A DNA stretch of 64,000 nt from Micromonospora noduli. Its GTDB lineage: Bacteria; Actinomycetota; Actinomycetes; Mycobacteriales; Micromonosporaceae. Location of the stretch: assembly GCF_003264365.1 (NCBI RefSeq), contig NZ_PYAK01000007.1:1-64000 (forward strand). Direction: 5' to 3'. Every line of letters begins with the position of its first letter. The first letter of the stretch is position 1. Made by a program: the position numbers and the translations under genes. Under the pieces are notes generated by a model that saw only the letters and a list, made by a program, of their open reading frames with translations, did no database searches and was not told the DNA's origin. Shown here piece by piece: positions 43,638 through 51,547 of the stretch.

Positions 43638-43855
43638 CCGCGCCCCCGCGTCCCGCGCTCCGCGCCCTAGAGGATCGGTCGTTCCAGGGTCGCTCTGACG
43701 AAGACCGGGAAGCGGTGCCGTGCGGGAGCGGCCCGGGCGGGCCGGTAGGAGGCAGGATGGCGGGGTGGCGTCGGTCACAACGGTCGGCGTGGGCGGCGCA
43801 GGTGGATCGTCGGGGCGGTGCGGGAGCAGTCGCGTCGGCCGGAGGGAGGCGCGCG

Positions 43856-44998
43856 GTGGGCGACGAGTTCGACGTGGTGGTGGTGGGGGCAGGGCCGGCC
43901 GGGGCGGCAGCCGCGCTGACGGCGCGTCGGGCCGGGGCCAGCGTGCTGCTGCTGGACCGGGCCGATTTTCCTCGGGACAAGGCGTGTGGTGACGGGATCG
44001 CCGCGCACTCGGTGGACGTGCTCGCCGAGCTGGGGGTGACCGAGGCGGTGGCAGGCTATGCGCCGCTGCCGGCGTTACGCATGATCTCGCCCGGTGGCGG
44101 TGCGGTGGCTCGGGCGCTGCCCCGACCCGCGTACACAGTGCCTCGGGAGGTTTTCGACGCGCGGCTGGTGGCGGCCGCGGTGGCCGCCGGCGCGCAGCTT
44201 CGCCGGCACACCGTGCGTCAGGTCGAGCCGCGCGCGGACCGGGTGGTGCTCGACGGGCAGGTGTCCGGTCGGGTGGTGATCGGCGCGGACGGCGCCGGTT
44301 CGGTGGTACGTCGGGCGCTCGGCCATCCGCAGAACCCCGACCGGCACCTCGCGCTGGCCATTCGGGGGTACGCCCCGGCTCTGCCCGGCCCGTCCGAGCA
44401 GCTCATCGTCACCTCGAAGGCGCGTTGGCCGGCGTACGCCTGGTCGTTTCCGATCGGTGACGGACGGGCGAACGTCGGCTACGGGGAGGTCCTGCGCGGT
44501 GAGCCGCTGAGCCGCGCGTACCTGCTGGACCGGCTGGCCGCCCTGCTGCCCGGCACCGATCTGGCGACCGTGACCGCGTTGCGCGCCCATCACCTGCCGC
44601 TCTCCACTCACCGGCCCTCGCCGGGGCGGGGGCGCACCCTGCTGGCGGGGGATGCCCTGTCACTGATCAATCCGTTCACCGGGGAGGGGATCTTCTACGC
44701 GTTGCTCTCCGGCGCGCTCGCCGGGTCGGCGGCGGCCCGGTCGCCCGAGGGCGCGGCTGGCCGCTACGCCGACGGGTTGCGTCGCCGCCTCGGCACCCAC
44801 CTGCGGCACAGTTCGGTCGCGGCCTGGTTGGCACGGCGACGCCGGGTGGTGGACGCGGCGGTCCGGGCCGCCCGTCGGGACGACCGGGTGTTCTACGACG
44901 TGGTCGAGTTGGGGCTGGGTGACGGACGCCTCACCGCTCGTACGCTCGCACTGATCGGCGCCGGTCTGGGCGGCGGGGTTGGGGCTCCGAGGCAGTGA
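43856..44998 (+). CDS. Geranylgeranyl reductase-family FAD oxidoreductase
   Basis: A 380-residue flavoprotein: FDVVVVGAGPAGAAAALTARRAGASVLLLDRADFPRDKACGDGI (Rossmann plus the K-x-C-G-D-G of the GGR family), RVVIGADGAGSVVRRALG, and LLAGDALSLINPFTGEGIFYALLSGALA. The family reduces double bonds in prenyl chains (GGPP, archaeal lipids, menaquinone side chains). The GTG at 43856 follows GGAGGGAGG; an ATG at 43757 (AGGAGG before it) would add 33 unlike-family residues. A cis-prenyltransferase follows 31 bp downstream, so prenyl-chain saturation is a reasonable guess. Confidence 0.85.
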   Translation: MGDEFDVVVVGAGPAGAAAALTARRAGASVLLLDRADFPRDKACGDGIAAHSVDVLAELGVTEAVAGYAPLPALRMISPGGGAVARALPRPAYTVPREVFDARLVAAAVAAGAQLRRHTVRQVEPRADRVVLDGQVSGRVVIGADGAGSVVRRALGHPQNPDRHLALAIRGYAPALPGPSEQLIVTSKARWPAYAWSFPIGDGRANVGYGEVLRGEPLSRAYLLDRLAALLPGTDLATVTALRAHHLPLSTHRPSPGRGRTLLAGDALSLINPFTGEGIFYALLSGALAGSAAARSPEGAAGRYADGLRRRLGTHLRHSSVAAWLARRRRVVDAAVRAARRDDRVFYDVVELGLGDGRLTARTLALIGAGLGGGVGAPRQ

Positions 44999-45029
44999 AC
45001 TGGCTGAAGGGTCGCTACGCTGCTAGGTG

Positions 45030-45800
45030 ATGACGCTGCGGAACCTTATCTACTCCGTGTACGAGCGCCGGCTCACGGCGAAGCTCGCGGGTAAGCCGGT
45101 GCCCCGGCACGTCGGGGTGATGTGCGACGGCAACCGCCGATGGGCGAGGGAGATGGGCTTCGTCGACCCGAACGACGGGCACCGGGTCGGCGCGGCGAAG
45201 ATCAAGCATGTCCTCGGCTGGTGTGACCAGGCTGGCGTCGGGCACGTGACCCTCTACCTGCTGGCCACCGACAACCTGCGCCGACCGGCCGCCGAGCTGG
45301 ACCCGCTCCTCAAGATCATTGAGGATCTGGTGGTGGAGCTCTCCGAGGAGGGCAACCCCTGGCGACTGCGCATCGTCGGGGCGCTCGACCTGCTGCCGGC
45401 GCAGACCGCGGCGGCGCTCAAGGGCGCCGAGGAGCGCACCCGCGAGCGCACCGGCGGCGCGGAGGTCAACATCGCGGTGGGCTACGGCGGTCGCCGGGAG
45501 ATCACCGACGCGGTCCGTTCGCTGCTGCTTGAGCACGCCGCCACCGGGGGCACGATCGAGGAGTTGGCCGAGGTGCTGGACGTCGAGCACATCGCCGAGC
45601 ACCTCTACACCCGGGGCCAGCCCGACCCGGACCTGGTCATCCGCACCAGCGGCGAGCAGCGGCTGTCCGGTTTCATGCTCTGGCAGTCCGCGCACTCGGA
45701 GTTCTACTTCTGCGAGCTCAACTGGCCGGACTTCCGGCACATCGACTTTCTGCGGGCCCTGCGCTCGTACGCCACCAGACAACGCCGCTACGGGGCCTGA
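45030..45800 (+). CDS. uppS: Cis-prenyltransferase (isoprenyl transferase)
   Basis: A 256-residue Z-type prenyltransferase: PRHVGVMCDGNRRWAREMG (catalytic Asp, phosphate Arg), ATDNLRRPAAELDPL, INIA-like VNIAVGYGGRREI, LVIRTSGEQRLSGFMLWQSAHSEFYF (metal Glu region). It elongates allylic diphosphates with IPP in cis. Actinobacteria usually have two such enzymes, one short-chain (Rv1086 type) and one undecaprenyl/decaprenyl type; this one begins like the short-chain group, so the gene symbol is by family only. TACGCT (45016-45021) lies 8 nt before ATG 45030; a GTG at 45027 is also possible. Confidence 0.85.
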   Translation: MTLRNLIYSVYERRLTAKLAGKPVPRHVGVMCDGNRRWAREMGFVDPNDGHRVGAAKIKHVLGWCDQAGVGHVTLYLLATDNLRRPAAELDPLLKIIEDLVVELSEEGNPWRLRIVGALDLLPAQTAAALKGAEERTRERTGGAEVNIAVGYGGRREITDAVRSLLLEHAATGGTIEELAEVLDVEHIAEHLYTRGQPDPDLVIRTSGEQRLSGFMLWQSAHSEFYFCELNWPDFRHIDFLRALRSYATRQRRYGA

Positions 45801-45831
45801 CCCCGCGGCGACGTCGTCGGCCGCCGCCCGG

Positions 45832-46656
45832 TCAGGGCAGGTGGGTCAGCGCCCGGGTGAGGAAGTCGCCCAGGGCGGCCGGCGACTCGATGGTCAGGTC
45901 GGCGGCGTTGGCCACCTCGTGCCCGGTCTCCGGGTTGGCCACCGCCACGCAGACACCGAGGAAGTCCGGGTCGGCGGCGGCGCGAGCGCGTAGCGCGGCG
46001 AAGGCCTTGATGTCGGAGACATCGTCGCCGAAGTACCAGGCGCCGGTGGCACCCTTGATCGCCTCGCCGATCACCATGCCCTTGTCCCGGTCGACCGGTG
46101 GCTTGAGCTCCAGCACCATCCGCCCGGCCTGCGAGCGCAACCCCAGACGGTCGGCCTGCGCCTGCCCCCACTGCTGCACGGTCGGGCCGAGTTGCGGGGC
46201 GGTACGCCAGTGCAGCGCGACCGAGAGCCGCTTGTACTCCACGAGCGTGCCGGGCGGCAGTTCCGCCCGAGCCAGGTCGGCCAGCTCCGCCATCGTCGGC
46301 ACCCAGGGCAGCGCGGCCGGTTCGGTGACTGTCTCGCCGCCGGAGTGGCTGTGCTCCAGGCCGTAGAGGCCGTAGAGGTCCACGCCAGCGAGCCCGCCGA
46401 GCTGGTCCCGAAGGAACTCGACGGGTCGGGCGGAGACGATCGCGACCCGCTGCACGACCGGGGCGAGCGCCTCGATCGCGGCCAACGCCTTGGGCGCCGG
46501 GCGTACCGCGGTCGGATCGTCGTCGACGGGCGCGAGCGTGCCGTCGAAGTCGAAGAAGAGCACGGTCCCGGCCGCCCGGCTGGCGGTTATCCGCCAGGCC
46601 TGGTCGGCGTTCAACGGGGTTCTCGGCTGCTGATTGCCCAGATTCAACGGCGGCAC
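45832..46656 (-). CDS. otsB: Trehalose-6-phosphate phosphatase
   Basis: A 274-residue HAD phosphatase: motif I VLFFDFDGTLAPVDDDP (nucleophile Asp), motif II VAIVSARP, motif III region ELKPPVDRDKGMVIGEAIK, motif IV WYFGDDVSDIKAF. It dephosphorylates trehalose 6-phosphate to trehalose, a stress solute and wall-glycolipid precursor. The otsA partner is not in this window. The GTG at 46656 lies 7 nt after TACGCT (46664-46669), favoured over an ATG at 46689. Confidence 0.92.
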   Translation of the reverse strand: MPPLNLGNQQPRTPLNADQAWRITASRAAGTVLFFDFDGTLAPVDDDPTAVRPAPKALAAIEALAPVVQRVAIVSARPVEFLRDQLGGLAGVDLYGLYGLEHSHSGGETVTEPAALPWVPTMAELADLARAELPPGTLVEYKRLSVALHWRTAPQLGPTVQQWGQAQADRLGLRSQAGRMVLELKPPVDRDKGMVIGEAIKGATGAWYFGDDVSDIKAFAALRARAAADPDFLGVCVAVANPETGHEVANAADLTIESPAALGDFLTRALTHLP

Positions 46657-46723
46657 GCGCGTCAGCGTACCCCGGCGATCCAGGCTCATTCCTGGCCGAG
46701 CGGACCCATTGAGCGGTAGGCGA

Positions 46724-47077
46724 TCAGCGTTCGGCGGCTCCTCGTCCGCGCCGGCCGAACGGCACCACTGCCGCCTCCTGGCCGTGGCTCAACAGGTAGC
46801 CCTCCACGAACCCGGTGTTGCGATCGCCGGTGTGGTTCTCGATCTCGTTGAGCCGTGCCACCAGGAACTCGGTGAGCGCGCTGATTCGGTTGTTCAGACG
46901 CTCGTGCAGCTCGGCGACGACGGCCAGGACGACCGCGGTGCCGGCGGTGATGAGCGCAAAGAGGTTGACGAGCAGCGGCAGCTGCCCGCCGTCGACCGCG
47001 AGGGTCACCGTGTTGCCGGTCGCCCACAGTGTCACCGACACCGTTGCGACCACGACTGCCAACCACTTCAGGGTCAT
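46724..47077 (-). CDS. Small membrane protein with C-terminal helical region
   Basis: A 117-residue protein with two membrane helices (LAVVVATVSVTLWATGN; LPLLVNLFALITAGTAVVLAVV) then an amphipathic helix (AELHERLNNRISALTEFLVARLNEIENHTGDRNTGFVEGYL) and basic tail. No family recognised. GAAGGAGGGG precedes ATG 47077. Confidence 0.65.
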   Translation of the reverse strand: MTLKWLAVVVATVSVTLWATGNTVTLAVDGGQLPLLVNLFALITAGTAVVLAVVAELHERLNNRISALTEFLVARLNEIENHTGDRNTGFVEGYLLSHGQEAAVVPFGRRGRGAAER

Positions 47078-47239
47078 GGACAGACCCCTCCTTCTGTCCC
47101 GCAGGGCTGGGTTCGGCCTTGTCCCGTCCCCCCGCCGATGACGAGCCCAAGCAGTACGAATAGGGACGCTAGCGTGCCCGTTCCAGCCCCGGAGGCAAAC
47201 GAATGAACCTGACCAGGCGTTCTTTCGCTATCTGAGGAA

Positions 47240-47683
47240 CTAGCCTGCCTGATTGCCCCTTTTTCGGACATCGACCGGCAACGTTGGGCGGTATGCGAGG
47301 TATCTGATGGTTTCCCGGATGTGGAACTTCTCCGCGTCCGACACCTGCGGATCGACCAGACGGCGCAGCAGCGCCTCCACGTCGGGGTCCATCGGAGGGG
47401 CGGCCTGGCCGGTGCGGGGGCCGGCCGCGGCGCGGTCCCAGCCGAGTGCGGCGAAGGCGGCGGCCGGGTTCAACCCCAGGCCCTCGCAGAAGGCGACCAC
47501 CCGCTCGGCCTCCGGGTCGCTGGCCCAGTCGCCCCGGACCCAGCGGTTGATGGTCTGCCGGGAGACGCCGGTGCGCCGGGACACCTCGGTGCCGCTCCAG
47601 GCTCGGGTCGCCCGTGCCTCGTCCAGGGCCCGCCGGACGAAGGTGGCGAAGGCGATCTTCCGCGCATTGGCCGTCTCGGTCAC
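47240..47683 (-). CDS. XRE-family HTH regulator
   Basis: A 147-residue DNA-binding protein: FVRRALDEARATRAWSGTEVSRRTGVSRQTINRWVRGDWASDPEAERVVAFCEGLGLNPAAAFAALGWDR is a Cro/CI-type HTH; the C terminus (DPDVEALLRRLVDPQVSDAEKFHIRETIRYLAYR) is a helical, probably dimerising part. The GTG at 47683 lies 6 nt after TACCGT (47690-47695), leaderless. A GTCAC-TCC-GTGAC palindrome covers its start and five more GTCACG motifs lie upstream, so it is a candidate for binding them. Confidence 0.85.
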   Translation of the reverse strand: MTETANARKIAFATFVRRALDEARATRAWSGTEVSRRTGVSRQTINRWVRGDWASDPEAERVVAFCEGLGLNPAAAFAALGWDRAAAGPRTGQAAPPMDPDVEALLRRLVDPQVSDAEKFHIRETIRYLAYRPTLPVDVRKRGNQAG

Positions 47684-47925
47684 TCCGTGACGGTACGGCC
47701 AGCCGGCTGCGGGTGCGCGCCCCGGCTCGCCACTGTCACGCAGACGTGACGAGGCGTTCGGATTTCCGGTAAACGAGTCAGTGCCACTGTTGAGGGGTGT
47801 CACGCGGGCAGAATAGATGAACGTAGTGGCAAACGTAAGCGGACGAAAAGCTGATACTGTCACGCCCATGGGACAATCTACGGTGTGTCACGTGCATGAG
47901 ACGATTGGTGCTCACATGCGTCACG
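47679..47925. promoter_or_regulatory. Array of GTCACG motifs between XRE gene and 47945 gene
   Basis: GTCAC-TCC-GTGAC at 47679-47691; GTCACG-CAGA-CGTGAC at 47735-47750; single GTCACG at 47799, 47859, 47887 and 47920. The gap of about 260 bp is also AT-richer than neighbouring DNA. The two palindromic sites flank the XRE promoter; the others approach the divergent gene at 47945. Confidence 0.55.
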
Positions 47926-47944
47926 CCCCCGGTGCCAGGGGGTC

Positions 47945-48292
47945 GTGGTGACCGAGCTCGCCACCCGCGCCCAGGCCTTCGGGCTGATCGCCGAGGGGGT
48001 CGCCGCGGGGCTGACCGCCCCCTGGCGTCTCTACCTGGCCCGAGGCTGCCGCTACCTGTCGCTGAGCGTCGGTGATCGTGCCGAGTGGAACGCCTGGCGT
48101 ACCCATCTCGGCTGCCCGGAGCTGAGCGTCCGGGTCTACGACGCCGGCGGCGAGATCCGCCGGTCCTCGGTGGCCGAGGTCGTGCTGGACGGCTGCCGGA
48201 TCAGCGTCGAGCTGGTCGAGGAGGTCAGCACCGACGACCTGGACCGGCTGCTCGTCGCCGACCCCACCACGATCGAGCCGGAGGAGCGATGA
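47945..48292 (+). CDS. Conserved hypothetical protein
   Basis: A 115-residue soluble protein, MVTELATRAQAFGLIAEGVA then AGLTAPWRLYLARGCRYLSLSVGDRAEWNAWRTHLGCPELSVRVYDAGGEIRRSSVAEVVLDGCRISVELVEEVS. No domain recognised. Two tandem GTG codons (47945, 47948) could start it. Its stop overlaps the ATG of a 12-codon ORF, which in turn overlaps the next gene, so the three are translationally linked. It lies opposite the GTCACG array. Confidence 0.65.
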   Translation: MVTELATRAQAFGLIAEGVAAGLTAPWRLYLARGCRYLSLSVGDRAEWNAWRTHLGCPELSVRVYDAGGEIRRSSVAEVVLDGCRISVELVEEVSTDDLDRLLVADPTTIEPEER

Positions 48293-48327
48293 CCTGGCGT
48301 CCCGGCTGGGCCGGAGCTGCCCGATGA
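48289..48327 (+). CDS. 12-codon mini-ORF bridging two genes
   Basis: ATG at 48289 through TGA at 48325-48327 encodes MTWRPGWAGAAR. Its start overlaps the previous stop (ATGA) and its stop overlaps the next start (ATGA). It exactly fills the gap and could carry terminating ribosomes across it. Whether the peptide has a function is unknown. Confidence 0.4.
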   Translation: MTWRPGWAGAAR

Positions 48328-48659
48328 GCCCGTTTCTCGCGGTGTTCCTCGTCCTGGTGCTCGGTGCCACCAGCTACGCGGCCGGCCGGCTACACGGGCA
48401 GCTCAGCTACCGCATCGGCTACCGCTTCGGTTACCGGCAGGGTTACTTCGACGGTGACCGGGGTGCCTGGAACCGGCGTCGTCGGGACGCCCAGGCGGCG
48501 ATCGCCTCGGCCCTGTCGGTCTCGCCCGCGGGCGTGGTCCGCTCCGCCGGCGCCGTCGAACGCCCCGGCACCACGTACACCGGCTCGTCGTTCAGCGCGC
48601 CGGCCGCCCCGATCACCGGGCGGCACCCGACCGGCACGCTCGTCCGACGTACCGGTTGA
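48324..48659 (+). CDS. Small single-pass membrane protein with aromatic repeats
   Basis: A 111-residue protein: one N-terminal helix (FLAVFLVLVLGATSYAAGRL), then a periodic GYR-type segment (YRIGYRFGYRQGYFDGDRGAWNRRRR) of unusual aromatic/basic spacing, then a Ser/Ala/Thr-rich tail. No family recognised. It begins in an ATGA overlap with the mini-ORF. Confidence 0.65.
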   Translation: MSPFLAVFLVLVLGATSYAAGRLHGQLSYRIGYRFGYRQGYFDGDRGAWNRRRRDAQAAIASALSVSPAGVVRSAGAVERPGTTYTGSSFSAPAAPITGRHPTGTLVRRTG

Positions 48660-48920
48660 GGTCGGTCGGCGGGGGGTGCCCCGCCCACCGGCACCACGAG
48701 CGCGGTGCGTCGTCCGCGGCGGACACGCACCGTCGGGGTCACGTCAGACCGGTGACGGTGGCCCCACCGGCCGGGATGCGCGCAGGGGGCATGCATCCCG
48801 GCCGGGTCCGCCGCGTTCGCCGCCGGTCTCACGGCTGGTGAGAACGTCGACGGAGCGCTGTTCATGAGCGCGTCTTGGGAGATCCACGTTCGGCCTCTAG
48901 CCGGGAAGGTCAGGCGGGGC
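48660..48920. other. Intergenic region before the PhoAT/PhoH2-like pair
   Basis: About 260 bp, GC-rich, with no supported gene. Inverted GGGATGC/GCATCCC (CCGGCCGGGATGC and GCATCCCGGCCGG around 48767-48805) forms a strong hairpin with a 12-13 bp stem. Confidence 0.5.
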
Positions 48921-48926
48921 TAGCGT
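48921..48926 (+). promoter_or_regulatory. -10 hexamer of the phoAT/phoH2-like operon
   Basis: TAGCGT, 6 nt before the ATG at 48933; leaderless spacing. Confidence 0.5.
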
Positions 48927-48932
48927 CTAGGC

Positions 48933-49076
48933 ATGGCACGGGGTTCTCCCGAGCCAGCCGGTCCGCCCGGATCTGCGACCTCGCGCATGGGGTTCCGCAT
49001 CCGACCCCGTGTCCCCGGGCACCGGAGGAGGCGGAACACGGGTGGCGGGTGCCCATCCGTCGGAGCAGGCCTGTGA
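48933..49076 (+). CDS. Short leaderless ORF upstream of PhoH2-like gene (PhoAT candidate)
   Basis: A 47-residue ORF ([20 protein letters not shown] then [19 protein letters not shown], ending CPSVGAGL). It starts 6 nt after TAGCGT and its TGA overlaps the GTG start of the PIN-PhoH gene (GTGA, 49073-49076). In mycobacteria a short gene, phoAT, precedes phoH2 and acts as its antitoxin. Position and coupling match; the basic Pro-rich composition is not diagnostic. Confidence 0.5.
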   Translation: MARGSPEPAGPPGSATSRMGFRIRPRVPGHRRRRNTGGGCPSVGAGL

Positions 49077-50488
49077 CGACTCGCCGTACCATCGCCGGTG
49101 CCGACCAGACCCCGGCCGCGACTGCCACGCCCCGCCGAGCCACCAGGAGCCGCCGTTCGGCGGCCACCGCGCCGGCCGACCCCAAGGAGCCACGACCAGC
49201 CGGCCAGGCCTTTGTCCTGGACACGTCGGTGCTGCTCTCCGATCCGGCGGCGTTCCACCGGTTCGCGGAGCACGAGGTGGTGCTACCTCTGGTGGTCATC
49301 ACCGAGCTGGAAGGCAAGCGGCACCATCCGGAGCTGGGCTGGTTCGCCCGGCAGTCGCTGCGGATGCTCGACGACCTGCGGGTTCGGCACGGCCGACTCG
49401 ACCGCCCGGTGCCCGCCAACGACGTCGGCGGCACCCTGCGGGTGGAGCTCAACCACACCGACGACGGCGTCCTGCCGCCCGGTTTCCGCACCGAGAGCAA
49501 TGACGCCCGGATCCTCTCCGTCGCGCTCAACCTCGCCGCCGAGGGGCGGGAGGTGACCCTGGTCAGCAAGGACATGCCGTTGCGGGTCAAGGCGGCCTCG
49601 GTGGGTCTGCGTGCCGACGAGTACCGCCACGGCCAGGCCAGCGACCCGACCTGGACCGGCATGTCGGAGATGGAGTTGAGCGAGGAGCAGATCGGCCAGC
49701 TGTACGCCGGCGAGACGCTCGATCTCGACGAGGCGGCCGGGCTGCCCTGCCACACCGGTCTGGTGCTGCACTCGGGGCGTGGCTCCGCGCTCGGTCGGGT
49801 CCTGCCGGACAAGTCGGTGCGTCTGGTCCGGGGCGACCGGGAGGCGTTCGGGCTGCACGGCCGCTCGGCCGAGCAGCGAATCGCTCTCGACCTGCTGTTG
49901 GACGAGTCGATCGGGATCGTCTCGTTGGGTGGCCGGGCCGGCACCGGCAAGTCGGCGCTGGCGCTCTGCGCCGGGCTGGAGGCGGTGATGGAGCGCCGCC
50001 GGCACAAGAAGGTGATCGTTTTCCGCCCGCTGTACGCCGTCGGTGGCCAGGAGTTGGGCTACCTGCCGGGCTCGGAGTCGGAAAAGATGTCGCCGTGGGC
50101 CCAGGCGGTCTTCGACACGCTCGGCGCGGTGGTGCACGAGAACGTGCTGGAGGAGGTCACCTCACGGGGCATCCTGGAGGTGCTGCCGCTGACCCACATC
50201 CGCGGGCGCAGCCTGCACGACGCCTACGTGATCGTGGACGAGGCCCAGTCGCTGGAGCGCGGGGTGCTGCTGACCGTGCTGTCCAGGATCGGGCAGGGCT
50301 CCCGGGTGGTGCTCACCCACGACGTGGCGCAGCGGGACAATCTGCGGGTCGGCCGGCACGACGGGGTGACGGCTGTCATCGAAGCGCTCAAGGGTCATCC
50401 GCTCTTCGCGCACGTCACCCTCAGCCGTTCGGAGCGGTCGCCGATCGCCGCGATGGTCACCGACCTCCTGGAGGACATCCCGATCTGA
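49073..50488 (+). CDS. phoH2: PhoH2-like PIN-domain/PhoH ATPase protein
   Basis: A 471-residue fusion. After a 45-residue basic linker, a PIN ribonuclease domain ([59 protein letters not shown], carrying the acidic metal site) spans about 50-190. The PhoH ATPase domain follows (about 255-471): [20 protein letters not shown] (Walker A), [22 protein letters not shown] (Walker B), [11 protein letters not shown]. PhoH2 proteins are reported to unwind and cut RNA. The GTG at 49073 follows GGAGCAGGCC and overlaps the upstream short ORF. Confidence 0.88.
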   Translation: MTTRRTIAGADQTPAATATPRRATRSRRSAATAPADPKEPRPAGQAFVLDTSVLLSDPAAFHRFAEHEVVLPLVVITELEGKRHHPELGWFARQSLRMLDDLRVRHGRLDRPVPANDVGGTLRVELNHTDDGVLPPGFRTESNDARILSVALNLAAEGREVTLVSKDMPLRVKAASVGLRADEYRHGQASDPTWTGMSEMELSEEQIGQLYAGETLDLDEAAGLPCHTGLVLHSGRGSALGRVLPDKSVRLVRGDREAFGLHGRSAEQRIALDLLLDESIGIVSLGGRAGTGKSALALCAGLEAVMERRRHKKVIVFRPLYAVGGQELGYLPGSESEKMSPWAQAVFDTLGAVVHENVLEEVTSRGILEVLPLTHIRGRSLHDAYVIVDEAQSLERGVLLTVLSRIGQGSRVVLTHDVAQRDNLRVGRHDGVTAVIEALKGHPLFAHVTLSRSERSPIAAMVTDLLEDIPI

Positions 50489-50522
50489 CGGGTGTTATGT
50501 GGATTTATGTCCGCATTTTCGA

Positions 50523-50538
50523 TGTGGCGCAGATCACA
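50523..50538. promoter_or_regulatory. CRP-like site upstream of transglycosylase gene
   Basis: TGTGGCGCAGATCACA, 9 of 10 bases of TGTGA-N6-TCACA, 227 bp before the start codon. The leader after it contains stable hairpins (TCGTCC/GGACGA at about 50616; GACCGG/CCGGTC at about 50680). Confidence 0.6.
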
Positions 50539-50764
50539 AACGGCCTGGTTGGTTTCCCATCAGCCTCACTGTGCGCAATCGTGTCCCACGAGCGTCCATG
50601 CACCACCGAATCGTTGGCGATCGTTCGTCCCGAGACGGACGACATCAGCGAAGGTCGGTGCGTCGGCGCGACCGGCAACCGGTCGGGGCGCTCGTGGCAC
50701 GGCTGACGGCCCACCTGTGGTCTGCGCCGCGCCACGTCCTTGCTCCCGACGAAGGGACCACTTC

Positions 50765-51442
50765 GTGAGTCGGCTGTGGAGCCGGTTGGGCGCCCGTACG
50801 GCTGCTGTAGCGCTGCTCTCCGTGGGCGTTGCCGGTGGCTTCTACCTGGGCGAAGACCGGGAAACCCAGCAACAGGGTCTGACCGAGCAGGTCAGTCTCG
50901 AGGTCGACCGGGCCGACCTCGCGTACCAGCGCGAGCGGCAGGCCGCCCACCAGGTGCAGTTCTCCAAGCAGCGGGCCGCCGAGTACCAGGCCAAGCTGCG
51001 GGCGAAGCAGGCTGCCAAGGAAGCCGCTGAGCGGGCCCGCCGGGCCGAGGCCGCCGCGGCGTCCCGCAAGCGCGAACGTGCCGCCGCCAACGCGCCCGCC
51101 AAGCCGTACGACGGGCCGATCCCGGCGTCCTGCGCCGAGTACAGCGGCAACCGCAAGACCGGTTGCGCACTGATGATCAGCGCGGGCTTCGGCATCGCCG
51201 AGTTCCCCTGCCTGGAGAAGCTCTGGACCAAGGAGAGCGGCTGGAACCACAAGGCCAGCAACTCCTCGTCCGGTGCGTACGGCATCCCGCAGTCTCTGCC
51301 GGGCAGCAAGATGGGCTCCATCGCGTCCGACTGGCGGACCAACCCGGCCACGCAGATCAAGTGGGGGTTGGGCTACATCAAGGGCAGGTACAAGACGCCC
51401 TGCGGCGCCTGGACCTACTTCCAGAACAACAACCACTACTGA
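50765..51442 (+). CDS. Secreted transglycosylase-like protein with coiled coil
   Basis: A 225-residue exported or membrane-anchored protein: N-terminal signal/anchor (TAAVALLSVGVAGGFYLGE), coiled coil from about 45 to 115 (QFSKQRAAEYQAKLRAKQAAKEAAERARRAEAAAASRKRER), then a C-terminal lytic transglycosylase/Rpf-related domain: CLEKLWTKESGWNHKASNSSSGAYGIPQSLPGSKM with catalytic Glu in TKESGW, ending IKGRYKTPCGAWTYFQNNNHY. It should cut glycan strands during growth or spore outgrowth. GTG at 50765. A CRP-like site is upstream and a terminator follows. Confidence 0.85.
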   Translation: MSRLWSRLGARTAAVALLSVGVAGGFYLGEDRETQQQGLTEQVSLEVDRADLAYQRERQAAHQVQFSKQRAAEYQAKLRAKQAAKEAAERARRAEAAAASRKRERAAANAPAKPYDGPIPASCAEYSGNRKTGCALMISAGFGIAEFPCLEKLWTKESGWNHKASNSSSGAYGIPQSLPGSKMGSIASDWRTNPATQIKWGLGYIKGRYKTPCGAWTYFQNNNHY

Positions 51443-51449
51443 CGGCTCT

Positions 51450-51488
51450 CGAAGGCGGGGAGGTGGCTCTCCACTCGCCCCGCCTTCG
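51450..51488 (+). terminator. Hairpin terminator after transglycosylase gene
   Basis: CGAAGGCGGGG pairs with CCCCGCCTTCG (11 bp), extended inward by GTGG/CCAC. Confidence 0.75.
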
Positions 51489-51547
51489 CGCGTACCCGGA
51501 CGGGACGTGAGTGGCGGTCGGCCGCTTTTGCTGATAGCAGTTGTGGA

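Noticed and set aside
42890-44998. A 702-residue open frame covering the GGR-like gene
   Set aside because: Its N-terminal 320 residues overlap a genuine membrane protein in another frame and have shadow composition; the GGR protein begins at 43856.
47735-47750. BldD box
   Set aside because: GTCACGCAGACGTGAC resembles it but the spacing between half-sites is one base too long, and the neighbouring regulator is not BldD.
50540-50764. ydaO-type c-di-AMP riboswitch
   Set aside because: I could not find the conserved core sequences; only generic hairpins are present.
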